From positions 2,724,501 to 2,788,500 of the forward strand of contig NZ_VSRN01000001.1 in NCBI RefSeq assembly GCF_008369915.1: a DNA stretch of 64,000 nucleotides, read 5' to 3'. Origin of the DNA: Dyadobacter sp. UC 10 (GTDB lineage: Bacteria; Bacteroidota; Bacteroidia; Cytophagales; Spirosomataceae). This document shows, one piece after another, positions 16,846 through 26,246 of the stretch. Position 1 is the stretch's first letter. Each line of letters starts with the position of its first letter. The translations under genes were made by a program, and so were the position numbers. Below the pieces are notes generated by a model that made no database searches, had not been told where the DNA came from, and was given only the letters and a program-made list of their open reading frames with translations.

Positions 16846-19212
16846 TTAAAATTTGAAATTGTAAGTAATCGCAGGAATAAAGCTTCCTATCACCGCGTAC
16901 CGTACAGCCTCTGTTTTCAATGCATTGTCTTCATTCACCCGCGTATAGATCGAAAATGGATTGCGGCGGTTGTATACATTGTAGCACGACAATACCCACT
17001 CGCCTTCGCCTTTTTTAAACAGCTTCTTTTTCGATTTTAAAGTAGCCGCCAGGTCGAGGCGGTGATAGGCGGGAATGCGGTTGTTATTTCTCCTGTTTTC
17101 AAAATTGTTGCCCACAGGCCAGCCGTTATACTCCCAGCGATTGGTAGGGAAAGTAGCGGGTGTACCCGAAGTGATCGTGAAATTGGCCGATAGCGAAAGT
17201 CGCTTACTCATTTCATAGATTGCAACGGAAGTGAAGTTATGCGGCTTGTCAAATCGGGCCGGAAACCAGTCGTTATTATTGATACTTTCTACCTGCCGCT
17301 CGGTTTTGGATAGCGTATAACTGATCCAGCCGGTTAGCTTTCCTTTGTTTTTCTTAAGATAAAATTCAGCACCATAGGCCCGGCCCTTTCCGAAAAGCAG
17401 ATCTCCGGCAACAAATTGGTTCAGAAGGAGTTCAGAAGCAGGAACATAGTCAATTTGGTTATACAGTTTTTTATAGTAAACCTCCACCGAAGCTTCGTAG
17501 GTATTGTCTTTCAGGTTCTGAAACCAACCCAATGCAACCTGATCTGCCTTTTCCGGCTGTATAATCGGTGAGCTCAAAGTCCAGACGTCGAGCGGCGAGG
17601 CAGCTGCAGTGTTGGAAAGTAAATGCAGGTATTGCGCTGTACGATTGTAGCTGGCTTTGATAGAAGCATTGGAAGTTACCCCAATATTCAGCGAAGCCCG
17701 CGGTTCCCAGTTACCGTAACTTTTGATGACATCGCCCCTTTTGTATTGCACACCAGGGAAAACAGGCTCTTGGCGCTTTCCAACCTCGTCGGTGAAGTAT
17801 TTGTATTCGGTACCTGGTCCCAGGCTGCGAAAGTAGGAGTAGCGGATGCCATATTGCAGGGAAATCCGTTCTGAAAACTTTTGCTCATTACCTATATAGA
17901 TCGCCGATTCGTCCGCGTATTTAGGTTCCAGACTGATGTCGGTCGATTGTCCTTCCGACAGTGCGATTGCTCGGCCCGGGCGCGTATCATAATAAATGTA
18001 CTGGCCACCGAAAGTCAGCTGATTATTTGGGGTAATGTAAAATGTAAAATCGGGTTTAATACTGGTGCTGATAATCTTCGACTTCCAGTCAAACTTATCT
18101 TTCGCATTAGGATCACTCGCATTTTGTCCGAGCGAATAGTCATAATTACTGTAATAGCCTGTCAGGTTCATGAACAGCTTATTGGAAAAAATGTGGTTCC
18201 AGCGAGCCGTAGCAGTAGCGTTTCCCCAGCCGAAGCCAAAGTCACCCCCGCCGAAGACATCTTTACCAAAGTAACCCGAAGCATAGAATGTGTCCTTATC
18301 ACCTAGTTGGTAGTTAACTTTTGCTGTAAGATCATAAAAATAGAATTTCGAATCTCTCAGGTCAGAGTTCAGAAATGGCTTTGCAAGTATATCAATGTAC
18401 GAACGGCGGCCTGCTACGATGAAAGATCCTTTTCCCTTAGCAAAAGGCTGCTCGTAAGTCAGCCTGGAAAAGATGGTGCCTATACCACCATTCACCTCAC
18501 GTTTTTTGGAGTTACCTTCTTTCATTCTTACATCAAGAATGGAAGAAATTCTCCCGCCATATTGCGCGGGAATACCTCCCTTGATCAGTTTCACATCTTT
18601 CACCGCGTCAGGATTGAATACCGAGAAAAATCCGAAAAGGTGTGAAGAGTTGTAAACGGGTGCTTCGTCGAGCAATACCAGATTTTGAGAAACATCGCCG
18701 CCCCTGACATTAAAACCCGAAGCTCCTTCTCCCACGGTTGTCACCCCTGGAAGCAGCTGGATACTGCGTATCAAATCCACCTCTCCAAGCAATGCCGGCA
18801 TTTTCCGGATGGTTTTCATTTCCACCTTGTTCACCGACATTTCAATGCTCCTTACATTTTCATCTTCCCGCTGCGTAGAAACCGTCACTTCCTGCAACTG
18901 GTTACTTTCGCCCTCCATTTCAATACTCACCGTCTTGTCCGCATCGAGAATTAATTCTTTGGTGACCTTTTGATAGCCTATGTAGCTGAAAACTAGTGTA
19001 TAGTTCCCGCTAGGCAGCGTAATTGAGTAAAAACCGTAGGAATTGGTGACAACGCCTGTCGCGGCTTCGCGCACATAAACTGAAACGCCGATGAGCCCTT
19101 CTCCGTTGGCATTGTCCTTAACATAACCACTCACCGTATGCCGGTTTTGGGCAGTTACCTGAAAACAAACGCCGAGTAATAGCAGCAGTAGGTAAATTTT
19201 TCTGTTTTTCAT
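16846..19212 (-). CDS. TonB-dependent receptor with carboxypeptidase-like regulatory domain
   Basis: The start is taken at 19212 (MKNRKIYLLLLLLGVCFQVTAQ), which gives a signal peptide; an upstream in-frame ATG at 19254 adds only polar residues. Domains in order: carboxypeptidase-regulatory-like beta-sandwich (about 25-110, VSGYVKDNANGEGLIGVSV), TonB plug (about 120-220, VRGGDVSQNLVLLDEAPVY) and a 22-strand-type barrel ending ITYNFKF. No TonB box is obvious. It forms a unit with the DUF4249 lipoprotein downstream. A substrate such as an iron chelate or oligosaccharide cannot be decided from sequence. Confidence 0.93.
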   Translation of the reverse strand: MKNRKIYLLLLLLGVCFQVTAQNRHTVSGYVKDNANGEGLIGVSVYVREAATGVVTNSYGFYSITLPSGNYTLVFSYIGYQKVTKELILDADKTVSIEMEGESNQLQEVTVSTQREDENVRSIEMSVNKVEMKTIRKMPALLGEVDLIRSIQLLPGVTTVGEGASGFNVRGGDVSQNLVLLDEAPVYNSSHLFGFFSVFNPDAVKDVKLIKGGIPAQYGGRISSILDVRMKEGNSKKREVNGGIGTIFSRLTYEQPFAKGKGSFIVAGRRSYIDILAKPFLNSDLRDSKFYFYDLTAKVNYQLGDKDTFYASGYFGKDVFGGGDFGFGWGNATATARWNHIFSNKLFMNLTGYYSNYDYSLGQNASDPNAKDKFDWKSKIISTSIKPDFTFYITPNNQLTFGGQYIYYDTRPGRAIALSEGQSTDISLEPKYADESAIYIGNEQKFSERISLQYGIRYSYFRSLGPGTEYKYFTDEVGKRQEPVFPGVQYKRGDVIKSYGNWEPRASLNIGVTSNASIKASYNRTAQYLHLLSNTAAASPLDVWTLSSPIIQPEKADQVALGWFQNLKDNTYEASVEVYYKKLYNQIDYVPASELLLNQFVAGDLLFGKGRAYGAEFYLKKNKGKLTGWISYTLSKTERQVESINNNDWFPARFDKPHNFTSVAIYEMSKRLSLSANFTITSGTPATFPTNRWEYNGWPVGNNFENRRNNNRIPAYHRLDLAATLKSKKKLFKKGEGEWVLSCYNVYNRRNPFSIYTRVNEDNALKTEAVRYAVIGSFIPAITYNFKF

Positions 19213-19440
19213 TGGCTTAATTTTGGTTCGCGATTTTGAATTTTTTCTATTCAAAACACTGACAACTCAGTAGGGAATTCCCCTGTGACTTTGGGGATAA
19301 ATGGTAAAATTGATTGACTTACCTCTGCAAAACAAGTTCTAATGGCAGTATAATGACAGAGAAAAATGATGAACTAGCAAAAAACGCGAATCAATGGTCA
19401 ATGCAGACGAGCAAAGTGTTCCGATATATTTATAAATATT

Positions 19441-19932
19441 TCAAGAAATTTTTGCGACTATGCTGTGGTCGGAACATGCTGCCAGAAGCTGTGCCACCGT
19501 TTTTCCCGATTTGGGATCTAAAAACTCCGGGGCTATTTCAGCGAGCGGAATTAAAGTAAACTTGCGTTCGTGGAGGTGGGGATGTGGTAAAATGAGGGCG
19601 GAGCTGTCCTGGACCAAATCTTTGTAATACAGAATATCAATATCGATCAGCCTGGCGCCCCAGCGTATTTTGCGTATCCGGCCTATTTCCTGCTCTGTTT
19701 GCAGCAGGATTTTCAGAAGACTTTCCGGTTCTTCGGCAGAATCAATTTCAATTACCTGATTCAAAAACGCAGGCTGGTCAAGCAAACCCCAGGGTTCGGT
19801 TTCGTAGATCGATGATTGCGAAAGGATGGTTCCTGCATTTTCAGAGATCATTTGCCGTGCCTGCTGCAAAATCGCCGCGCGGTCGCCAAGATTGGATCCT
19901 AAAAGGAGAAAAATTTTTCCTGAACCGGTCAT
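19441..19932 (-). CDS. folK: 2-amino-4-hydroxy-6-hydroxymethyldihydropteridine pyrophosphokinase
   Basis: The 163-residue protein has the HPPK signatures LLLGSNLGDR near the N-terminus, ETEPWGLLDQPAFLNQV near 44-60, and RWGARLIDIDILYY with the catalytic Asp pair. It transfers pyrophosphate from ATP to the pterin in folate synthesis. It is a stand-alone folK, not fused to folB or folP. Confidence 0.95.
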   Translation of the reverse strand: MTGSGKIFLLLGSNLGDRAAILQQARQMISENAGTILSQSSIYETEPWGLLDQPAFLNQVIEIDSAEEPESLLKILLQTEQEIGRIRKIRWGARLIDIDILYYKDLVQDSSALILPHPHLHERKFTLIPLAEIAPEFLDPKSGKTVAQLLAACSDHSIVAKIS

Positions 19933-19967
19933 GCAACGAGTAGATGTAATAAAGTATATACACGAAA

Positions 19968-19997
19968 AAAGGACTTCCCGACGAAAAGAAGCCCTTT
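19968..19997 (-). terminator. Terminator of rpmB
   Basis: The stem AAAGGACTTC (19968-19977) pairs with GAAGCCCTTT (19988-19997) with one mismatch. The minus strand continues with six T. It lies 21 bases past the L28 stop. Confidence 0.75.
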
Positions 19998-20018
19998 AAA
20001 ATAAATTCGTAAAACCTT

Positions 20019-20258
20019 TTAGAACGTAAGTGTTCCTTTATCGTATGCTTTCTGTATAGTTGCTTCGATACCGTTTTTATTGATGGTACGAAGAGCCGAT
20101 GCTGCTACTTTCAACGTAACCCATTCTCCTGTCGAAGGGAGGAAGAAACGTTTCTTCTGCAAATTCGGGAAGAATTTACGTTTTGTTTTATTGTTAGCGT
20201 GAGAAACGTTATTTCCAACGCGAGTTCTTTTACCTGTAATTTGACAAACCTTAGCCAT
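20019..20258 (-). CDS. rpmB: 50S ribosomal protein L28
   Basis: The 79-residue basic protein starts [31 protein letters not shown], diagnostic of L28 in Bacteroidota. It is a structural component of the large subunit. rpmG (L33) often follows it in this phylum but is not here: a terminator follows immediately. A promoter match lies about 30 bp upstream of the start. Confidence 0.97.
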   Translation of the reverse strand: MAKVCQITGKRTRVGNNVSHANNKTKRKFFPNLQKKRFFLPSTGEWVTLKVAASALRTINKNGIEATIQKAYDKGTLTF

Positions 20259-20286
20259 AACCTTGCAATTTTTCCAAATGAGGGTG

Positions 20287-20317
20287 CAAAGATGTGTAAA
20301 TATTTTTTTTTGAGCAA
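20287..20317 (-). promoter_or_regulatory. Candidate rpmB promoter
   Basis: On the minus strand TTG at 20315-20317 is followed after 20 bases by CATCTTTG at 20287-20294, one base off the Bacteroidota -7 consensus TAnnTTTG. The A/T-rich spacer and the position fit a strong ribosomal protein promoter. Confidence 0.55.
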
Positions 20318-20348
20318 CTCTTGAAAGAAAATATTTACAAAAAACACA

Positions 20349-21035
20349 TTACCAGCGCATTCTGAATCCTACGCCGTGAATGTTATCAATACGGATTTCC
20401 GGATCGCCAGACAGGTATTTTCTTAGCCTTGATATAAAAACATCGAGGCTCCTGCCCATGAAATAATCATCGTCGCCCCAGATGGCTTTCAAAAGCTCGT
20501 CGCGGCGGACAACCGTGTCGGGACGCTCTGCGAGGTATTTTAAAACCTCAGCTTCCCGGAACGTGAGGTTCTGGCTGGTGCCATTTAGATTTAATGTAAG
20601 CTTTTGAAAATCAAACAAATAATTTCCAATGCTACTGGTGCTGGTCTTTGCCGTTGCTGCCTGCTCGGATTTACTTCTTCTCAAAAAGACATCAATCCGG
20701 AGTTTCAGCTCCTCAATGCTGAAAGGTTTGGTAACATAATCGTCGGCACCGAGTTTGAGTCCTTTGATTTTGTCTTCCTGCAAAGATTTTGCGGATAGAA
20801 AAAGGATCGGGACCTGGTTGTCGGAATCTCTGATCTTCTCAGCCAGCGTGAACCCGTCCATTTTCGGTAGCATAATATCCAGGACACAAATGTCGAAATG
20901 CTCTTTGCCAAAAAAGTCAAGCGCTTCCTTTCCGTCTGCCGCGTGAATTACCTCGAAATCATACTCTTCCAGATTGTCTTTCGTGGCGAATGCCAAATTT
21001 GGATCGTCTTCTACGTACAGGATTCTTTTTTTCAT
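20349..21035 (-). CDS. OmpR-family response regulator
   Basis: The start is set at the ATG overlapping the kinase stop (ATGA, 21032-21035), giving 228 residues and the normal MKKRILYVEDD beginning; the frame stays open 25 codons upstream inside the kinase gene. The receiver domain has the acidic pair near D10-D11, phosphoacceptor D53 (CVLDIMLPK) and KPF near 103. The C-terminal winged helix ends IDNIHGVGFRMRW. Its partner is the overlapping histidine kinase. Confidence 0.95.
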   Translation of the reverse strand: MKKRILYVEDDPNLAFATKDNLEEYDFEVIHAADGKEALDFFGKEHFDICVLDIMLPKMDGFTLAEKIRDSDNQVPILFLSAKSLQEDKIKGLKLGADDYVTKPFSIEELKLRIDVFLRRSKSEQAATAKTSTSSIGNYLFDFQKLTLNLNGTSQNLTFREAEVLKYLAERPDTVVRRDELLKAIWGDDDYFMGRSLDVFISRLRKYLSGDPEIRIDNIHGVGFRMRW

Positions 21036-22285
21036 GCGTGTTGTTTCTGAGGAATATTGACCTTGAACGTGCTTCCTTTTCCCAATGTGCTTTCCAGTTC
21101 CAGCTTCCATCGGTGCGCCCTGACGATCTGTTTGACATAACTCAACCCGATCCCAAAGCCTTTTACATTGTGCACATCGCCGTAAGGAATACGGAAAAAC
21201 TGGTTAAAAATCTTCTTCTGATATTCCGGTGCAATACCGATTCCCTGGTCACGGACGGCAATTACAAGACATTTTCCTTTGTTGTAAATATCCACTTCTA
21301 CCTCCGGGATATCGTCGGAATATTTTAAAGCATTGTCAATGAGATTATTAATCATGCACCTGAAATGGAATGGATCTGCTTCAATAATTTTGTTGACAGT
21401 TTCATCCCGGAACTTGACCTTGTTTTCAAATGGCAGCAGGACCGACCTGATCACTTCTTCCACATTCAAATGCTCTTTTTGTAAAGTAAGCACATTCCGC
21501 TCAGCTTTGGCCATCGAGAGCACCATTTCCACCTGTCCCTGCAGCCTTACTATCTCATCCTGAACAATTTGGACATAACGCTTATGCCGTTTCGGCTGCG
21601 TCATAATATTTTCGGAGTTGAGCACATCGGCTGCAATCCGGATCGTAGAAATGGGCGTTTGGAGCTCGTGGGTCATATTATTTACAAAATCACGCTGCAC
21701 TTCTGAAAGTTGTTTCTGTCTTAGTATCACAAAAAGCGCATAAGCAAAAAGTAGCACGGCCACGAGCACCAGCACCGAAGACCAGATTGCCCGGTTAATG
21801 CTCCCTGCAAAATAGGTTTCCTGCTCTGGAAAGCGAACTCCGAAATAATAAGGATACTTGTCGGTCTTGATCCAATTGGAAGTCTTTGCGGGGATCTTCG
21901 CGCTATTTTTTGTGCTCAGCGACATGCCGTAGCGCATTCGGTTGGTCGTACAATCGTAAATACCGACATCGAAGTCGGCGATCAGTTTGTATTTCTGAAA
22001 GCTCTCCTTAATAAATACTTCCAGCAGTTCGGGCTGTGTGGTGGAGTTGGTATTGACCAGAAAGTACTCCGGAGAAAGCTGCTCAACAGGGTTACTGGTT
22101 TGCATAACACCATTTACACGCGCCAGTTTCGCGGCCACATCCTGCAGGGCGACGTGGGCATTCTGGTTAAACTGCCGGTGTCGGAGATCCAGCGCCTGTT
22201 TAACCCAGAAAATCTGCGTGATCACCACGCCTATGATCAGAAGTGCAGAGAATACAGTAAGTGCCTGAATTGTTCGTCTTGACAT
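21032..22285 (-). CDS. Two-component sensor histidine kinase
   Basis: The 417-residue protein has two transmembrane helices (about 8-28 and 166-188) enclosing a periplasmic sensor of about 135 residues with no recognised fold. HisKA follows, with NNMTHELQTPIS (His206), then HATPase_c with the N box NNLIDNALKYS, G1 DQGIGIA and G2 GFGIGLS. It phosphorylates the response regulator translated from the overlapping next gene. A -7-like TAAATTTG lies at 22303-22310 upstream. The signal is unknown. Confidence 0.94.
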   Translation of the reverse strand: MSRRTIQALTVFSALLIIGVVITQIFWVKQALDLRHRQFNQNAHVALQDVAAKLARVNGVMQTSNPVEQLSPEYFLVNTNSTTQPELLEVFIKESFQKYKLIADFDVGIYDCTTNRMRYGMSLSTKNSAKIPAKTSNWIKTDKYPYYFGVRFPEQETYFAGSINRAIWSSVLVLVAVLLFAYALFVILRQKQLSEVQRDFVNNMTHELQTPISTIRIAADVLNSENIMTQPKRHKRYVQIVQDEIVRLQGQVEMVLSMAKAERNVLTLQKEHLNVEEVIRSVLLPFENKVKFRDETVNKIIEADPFHFRCMINNLIDNALKYSDDIPEVEVDIYNKGKCLVIAVRDQGIGIAPEYQKKIFNQFFRIPYGDVHNVKGFGIGLSYVKQIVRAHRWKLELESTLGKGSTFKVNIPQKQHA

Positions 22286-22398
22286 TGCAGTAATATAATA
22301 GTCAAATTTAAGACCATTTACACTAATAAAATGGGTAAAAGAGGCGTAAACAGGCCAAACTAGCCCTCCTTAACATTCATTAACGCTTCGTCTTGTCG

Positions 22399-23247
22399 CT
22401 ATAAATAGTACTGGACCAGTCCGTCGAGCGGGGTTTTGAGGATCCGGCCGGGCTGCAAGCCTTTCGAGGTAAGTACAGTTTGGAGGATATCCTGATAGTA
22501 GAAAGCGATCGATCCCGTGAAGTGGACGGGATACTGGTCCGCGTTTTTGTGTTTGAGGATATACTTTTCGGTAAAAAGGGAGAATGCTTCTCTGAGCAGA
22601 TCGAGTATGTAGCTATTGCTCAGGTGTTCTGAAATGAATACAGAAAACGAGGCAAAAAAACGGTTTGGATAAGGCTTTTTATAGGCTTGGTCCAATATAT
22701 AAAGTCTGTTTATTTCGGGGTACTTTTCTGCAAATTTTTGATGAAGATCGCCGGGTAAATCGTTTTGTAAATAATTGACTACAAGCGTTTTACCCAGATA
22801 TGATCCACTTCCCTCGTCGCCCAGCCAAAAACCGAGCGAGCCGATCGAATGCACTATTTTTTCGCCGTCGTAAAATGCATTATTGGCCCCCGTTCCGAGA
22901 ATGCATGCCAGTCCGGCGCTGTGTCCGCACAAACCGCGGGCTGCTCCGAGCATATCAGAAGCCACTTCTATTACCGAAGCTGAACGAATGCAATGCTTCA
23001 AAGCATCAGACACCGGCCGGCCCGATTTTTCATCCGCGCAGCCAGCGCCGTAAAAGAAGATCTTGTCAATATCGCCCTCAATATGCGGCAAAACCTGCTT
23101 ATCGAGTACCGGAATGATCTCTTCGGCTAACTGGTAAAATGGATTAATGCCGGCAGACTGAAATGAGGCGACGCGCGCGCCTCCTTTTGTAACTACCCAA
23201 TCTGTCTTGGTCGAGCCGCTGTCGGCTATTAAAAAGGTTGAATCCAT
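22399..23247 (-). CDS. N-acetylglucosamine kinase-like ATPase (BadF/BadG/BcrA/BcrD family)
   Basis: The 282-residue protein has the ASKHA ATPase motifs: FLIADSGSTKTDWVV at the N-terminus (phosphate 1), ACILGTGANNAFYDG near 114-128 (phosphate 2) and LGDEGSGSYLGK near 142-153. Bacteroidota homologues are annotated as N-acetylglucosamine kinase. It would act in recycling of cell-wall or chitin sugars. It follows the cytochrome b5-like gene by 10 bp on the same strand. Confidence 0.85.
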   Translation of the reverse strand: MDSTFLIADSGSTKTDWVVTKGGARVASFQSAGINPFYQLAEEIIPVLDKQVLPHIEGDIDKIFFYGAGCADEKSGRPVSDALKHCIRSASVIEVASDMLGAARGLCGHSAGLACILGTGANNAFYDGEKIVHSIGSLGFWLGDEGSGSYLGKTLVVNYLQNDLPGDLHQKFAEKYPEINRLYILDQAYKKPYPNRFFASFSVFISEHLSNSYILDLLREAFSLFTEKYILKHKNADQYPVHFTGSIAFYYQDILQTVLTSKGLQPGRILKTPLDGLVQYYL

Positions 23248-23257
23248 GAAACCGGTT

Positions 23258-23494
23258 TTAGGATATTTTCTGTAATCTGCCGACTATCTGGAAGCGTTTA
23301 AAAACCTGGTCAGTGTGCGGCGCGTCGCCCAGTTCTTTGGTAAGGTCCTGGCCGGCCCAATGTTCATAATGGTGGCCGTTTCGCCATAACCTGGATGAAG
23401 TAACGTCATAAATGATCCCTTTGTAAGCACACCAGATATCCTCTTTATCCTGACCATTCCGGAGCGCCAGCTGCGCGCGCGTATATTCTTTCAT
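23258..23494 (-). CDS. Small cytochrome b5-like heme-binding domain protein
   Basis: The 78-residue protein consists of a single b5-like domain: YTRAQLALRNGQDKEDIWCAYKG, IIYDVTSSRLW, GHHYEHWAGQDLTKELGDAPH, FKRFQIVGRL. The histidines in the HHYEHWAGQD and DAPH segments are at the places used for heme ligation in this family. There is no membrane anchor or fused reductase, so a soluble electron carrier or steroid-binding-like role is possible. It is the first gene of a likely pair with the sugar kinase, a pairing without obvious biochemical logic. Confidence 0.82.
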   Translation of the reverse strand: MKEYTRAQLALRNGQDKEDIWCAYKGIIYDVTSSRLWRNGHHYEHWAGQDLTKELGDAPHTDQVFKRFQIVGRLQKIS

Positions 23495-23631
23495 GAAGGT
23501 AAATTTTGCCCTTAATTTAATGATACCAGCCGGCGGGCGTAAAATTAAAGTGATCTTGAATGAATATTTTGATATTCAGACTAAAAAGTAAGAACTTGGC
23601 GTTGTGTTAAGAAATTTTAGGAAACAGATCT

Positions 23632-24087
23632 ATGAAAAAAAGTTACTCTCTGATATGGTGTATTGCCTTGGTTTTCACATTGATAACCGTAGGTTGTAAA
23701 GAGAAAGTGAAACCCGCTTCAGAGCGAATCGCCAAAGCATGGACAGCAGAATCTGTAAAGCACGGAGCTGCGGTAGCTTACACAAGAGGCGGATCCAGCA
23801 ATCAATTTCCCGGCTATTCGGCATTCAGGCTGGCGCTTACCAATGCCTCAGGCGCAATGACCGTTTCATTTACTGATTTCGAAGGAAGTACATTTAACGG
23901 AACCTGGGCACTGGAAGGTGAAAGTAAATTGATACTGAGCGGCTTAACCCCGCAGCCAACCGGAACAGGCGGAACTATTGAGTTTACTATCAATTCCCTC
24001 GAAGATGCGAAACTGGTACTTACCCGCTTAAAAGGCAGCTCCAAAACCGGAGGGTCAATCAATGAATACACTTTGACAAATCCGTAG
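23632..24087 (+). CDS. Lipoprotein of unknown function, lipocalin-like
   Basis: The 151-residue protein has a lipobox LITVGC (Cys22). The mature part is about 130 residues, probably all beta, with patterns reminiscent of small Bacteroidota lipocalin-like domains (AFRLALTNASGAMTVSF, TFNGTWALEGESKLILSG). No catalytic motif. It is single, followed by a terminator, and precedes thiL. Confidence 0.7.
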   Translation: MKKSYSLIWCIALVFTLITVGCKEKVKPASERIAKAWTAESVKHGAAVAYTRGGSSNQFPGYSAFRLALTNASGAMTVSFTDFEGSTFNGTWALEGESKLILSGLTPQPTGTGGTIEFTINSLEDAKLVLTRLKGSSKTGGSINEYTLTNP

Positions 24088-24114
24088 GTAACACATATAC
24101 AACTTAATTTGATC

Positions 24115-24152
24115 GCGAAGCCATTTCTGACCGGAAGTGGCTTCGCTTTTTT
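24115..24152 (+). terminator. Terminator of the lipoprotein gene
   Basis: The stem GCGAAGCCA (24115-24123) pairs with TGGCTTCGC (24138-24146), followed by six T. It ends only 16 bases before the thiL start codon. Confidence 0.85.
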
Positions 24153-24155
24153 GTC

Positions 24156-24163
24156 TAATTTTG
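24156..24163 (+). promoter_or_regulatory. Candidate -7 element of thiL (near-leaderless)
   Basis: TAATTTTG matches TAnnTTTG exactly and ends 5 bases before the thiL ATG (24168). Transcription from it would start at or near the start codon, so the mRNA would be almost leaderless. No TTG is found at the usual distance upstream, where the terminator lies. Confidence 0.45.
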
Positions 24164-24167
24164 CAGG

Positions 24168-25187
24168 ATGGAAAGCAGAACAGAAATTAGCAGCCTGGGC
24201 GAATTCGGGCTGATTCAGAGAATAAATAAAGGGGTTACCAACACGCAGCCTGATACTGTAAGAGGTATCGGCGATGACGCAGCGGTAATTGATATTGGTG
24301 AAGAATACGGTTTGCTGACTACGGATACGCTGCTGGAAGGCGTGCATTTCGATCTGACCTTTTTTCCACTTAAACATTTGGGTTACAAGTCTATATCTGC
24401 CAGTGTTTCGGATATAGCTGCGATGAACGGGTATCCCCGACAGGTAACCGTCAATATCGCGATCAGCAACCGGTTTTCTGTGGAAGCGGTTGATGAATTT
24501 TATGCGGGTGTGAAAGCGGCCTGCAAGGATTTTAACGTAGACCTGGTTGGTGGAGACACCTCTTCGTCGAGATCAGGCTTACTGATCTCTGTGAGCGTAT
24601 TCGGTAAGGTTAAAAAGGACAAGGTCGTTTACAGAAATACGGCAAAAGCGAACGATCTGTTGTGTGTCACCGGCGATTTGGGTGGCGCTTATCTTGGTCT
24701 TCAACTGCTGGAAAGGGAAAAGCAGGTTTTCCTGGCTAACCCGGAAATGCAGCCTGAGCTGGAAGGAAAAGATTACGTCATACAGCGCCAACTGCGGCCA
24801 GAGGCAAGAATGGACGTAATCTATGAGCTGGAAGAAGCGGGAGTGTTACCCACTTCAATGATCGATTTATCCGACGGGCTGGCTTCGGATCTGCTGCATA
24901 TCTGCGCTCAGTCGGGAGTAGGAGCGGTTGTGTTTGAAGAACGTTTACCTGTTGATGAACAAACGTTCCTCGCTGCGACAGAACTGAATATCGGGCCGAT
25001 CACTGCCGCATTGAATGGTGGTGAAGATTATGAGCTTTTATTTACTGTTTCTCAGGCCGATTATGAAAAGATTAAAAACAATCCCAAAATAAGTTTCATC
25101 GGTTATATCGCTGATAAAAGTGAAGGAGTATCGTTGCATACCAAAGCAGATAGCCGCGTTCCTATGACCGCGCAGGGCTGGACCTGA
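24168..25187 (+). CDS. thiL: Thiamine-monophosphate kinase
   Basis: The 339-residue protein has the ThiL pattern: TEISSLGEFGLIQRI, then GIGDDAAVIDIG (Mg/ATP site), LTTDTLLEGVHF, VSDIAAMNGYP and DLVGGDTSSS. It phosphorylates thiamine monophosphate to the active diphosphate, the last step of the thiamine pathway. No other thi gene or TPP riboswitch is next to it. Confidence 0.95.
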   Translation: MESRTEISSLGEFGLIQRINKGVTNTQPDTVRGIGDDAAVIDIGEEYGLLTTDTLLEGVHFDLTFFPLKHLGYKSISASVSDIAAMNGYPRQVTVNIAISNRFSVEAVDEFYAGVKAACKDFNVDLVGGDTSSSRSGLLISVSVFGKVKKDKVVYRNTAKANDLLCVTGDLGGAYLGLQLLEREKQVFLANPEMQPELEGKDYVIQRQLRPEARMDVIYELEEAGVLPTSMIDLSDGLASDLLHICAQSGVGAVVFEERLPVDEQTFLAATELNIGPITAALNGGEDYELLFTVSQADYEKIKNNPKISFIGYIADKSEGVSLHTKADSRVPMTAQGWT

Positions 25188-25207
25188 TCTTTAATCTAAA
25201 TAATAAC

Positions 25208-25244
25208 GAAGAGGCACGACCGCGCAGGTTGTGCCTCTTCTGTT
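25208..25244 (+). terminator. Terminator of thiL
   Basis: The 14-bp stem (25208-25221 with 25227-25240, one G-U pair) has a 5-base loop and is followed by TGTTTT. It lies 20 bases past the stop. Confidence 0.8.
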
Positions 25245-25330
25245 TTGAAATGAAACCCAAAAATAACACGCAACCATCGGAGGTTTTTGCCCGTATTCGG
25301 GATTAACCAATTCATCTCTAACAATAAAAA

Positions 25331-26191
25331 ATGAATCCGATGAAAATCTTTTCGATTTCCCGCAGCCTGCTTGTGCTGGGATTACTCTCAATGATGATAT
25401 CCTGCTCCGATGACGACGATAAACCAGAACCTGTTCCTAATGATGTAATGTTGAAAGAGGCCGGTTCATCAGGTAAAGTTTTGACAGATAAGGCGGGGAA
25501 AACCCTTTATTTTTTCACAAAAGACGCGGGTAACACATCTGTATGTACCGGCACCTGCTTAACCAAATGGCCGGTATTCTCGGTAGCCAATCCGGCTTCA
25601 ATCAAGTTGGACGCAGGTTTGAAAGCTTCTGATTTCGCCAATATCACGCGCTCCGACGGCGTGACACAAACTACTTACAAAGGCTGGCCGCTCTATTATT
25701 TTCAGGATGATGCAGTTGCAGGAGATGTGAAGGGCGAAGGTGTGGGTAATATATGGTATGCAGCAAAAGCGAAGTATACTGTAATGCTTTCAAATGCGCA
25801 GCTGGTGGGAAATGACGGTAAATCTTATAAAGCCGACTATACAGAAGGCACAGCGGAAACGCAGTTTATCGTGGATAGTCTGGGCCGCACACTGTATGCA
25901 TTTGCCCGCGATTCGTCGATGAACAACAATTGGACAACAAATGACGCGACGCACGACGCCACCTGGCCGATATACGAAGTTTCCAGCATCGAAGATGTTC
26001 CGTCAGGTTTGGATAAAACGCATTTCGGTACGATAACCGTTTTTGGTAAAAAGCAGCTGACGTATAAAGGCTGGCCGCTTTACTATTTCGGGCTGGATGC
26101 GATGACCAAAGGACCTACAAAAGGAGTAAGCGTACCGCGGCCGGGCGTTTGGCCGATCGTTAACAAAGAGTCACCGAATGCGCCTAACTAG
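25331..26191 (+). CDS. Lipoprotein with two COG4315/PF03640-type repeats
   Basis: The 286-residue protein has a lipobox MMISC (Cys25) followed by an acidic DDDD stretch, a surface-retention-like context in Bacteroidota. Two repeats follow, each with KTLYFFTKD or RTLYAFARD and the ending TYKGWPLYYF. The first repeat also has CTGTCLTKWP, with two Cys that may pair or bind metal; the second has the matching ATWPIYE without Cys. Function of the family is unknown, with suggestions of redox or envelope roles. A start at 25340 is also possible and gives the same signal. Confidence 0.85.
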   Translation: MNPMKIFSISRSLLVLGLLSMMISCSDDDDKPEPVPNDVMLKEAGSSGKVLTDKAGKTLYFFTKDAGNTSVCTGTCLTKWPVFSVANPASIKLDAGLKASDFANITRSDGVTQTTYKGWPLYYFQDDAVAGDVKGEGVGNIWYAAKAKYTVMLSNAQLVGNDGKSYKADYTEGTAETQFIVDSLGRTLYAFARDSSMNNNWTTNDATHDATWPIYEVSSIEDVPSGLDKTHFGTITVFGKKQLTYKGWPLYYFGLDAMTKGPTKGVSVPRPGVWPIVNKESPNAPN

Positions 26192-26213
26192 ATTGATTTA
26201 TTACAAAGTGTGG

Positions 26214-26246
26214 AAAAGTGGCTTTCGAAAGGAAGCCGCTTTTTTA
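26214..26246 (+). terminator. Terminator between convergent genes
   Basis: The stem AAGTGGCTT pairs with AAGCCGCTT (26216-26224 with 26233-26241, one G-U pair) and is followed by a T run. It ends at the stop codon of the convergent aminotransferase gene. Confidence 0.75.
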
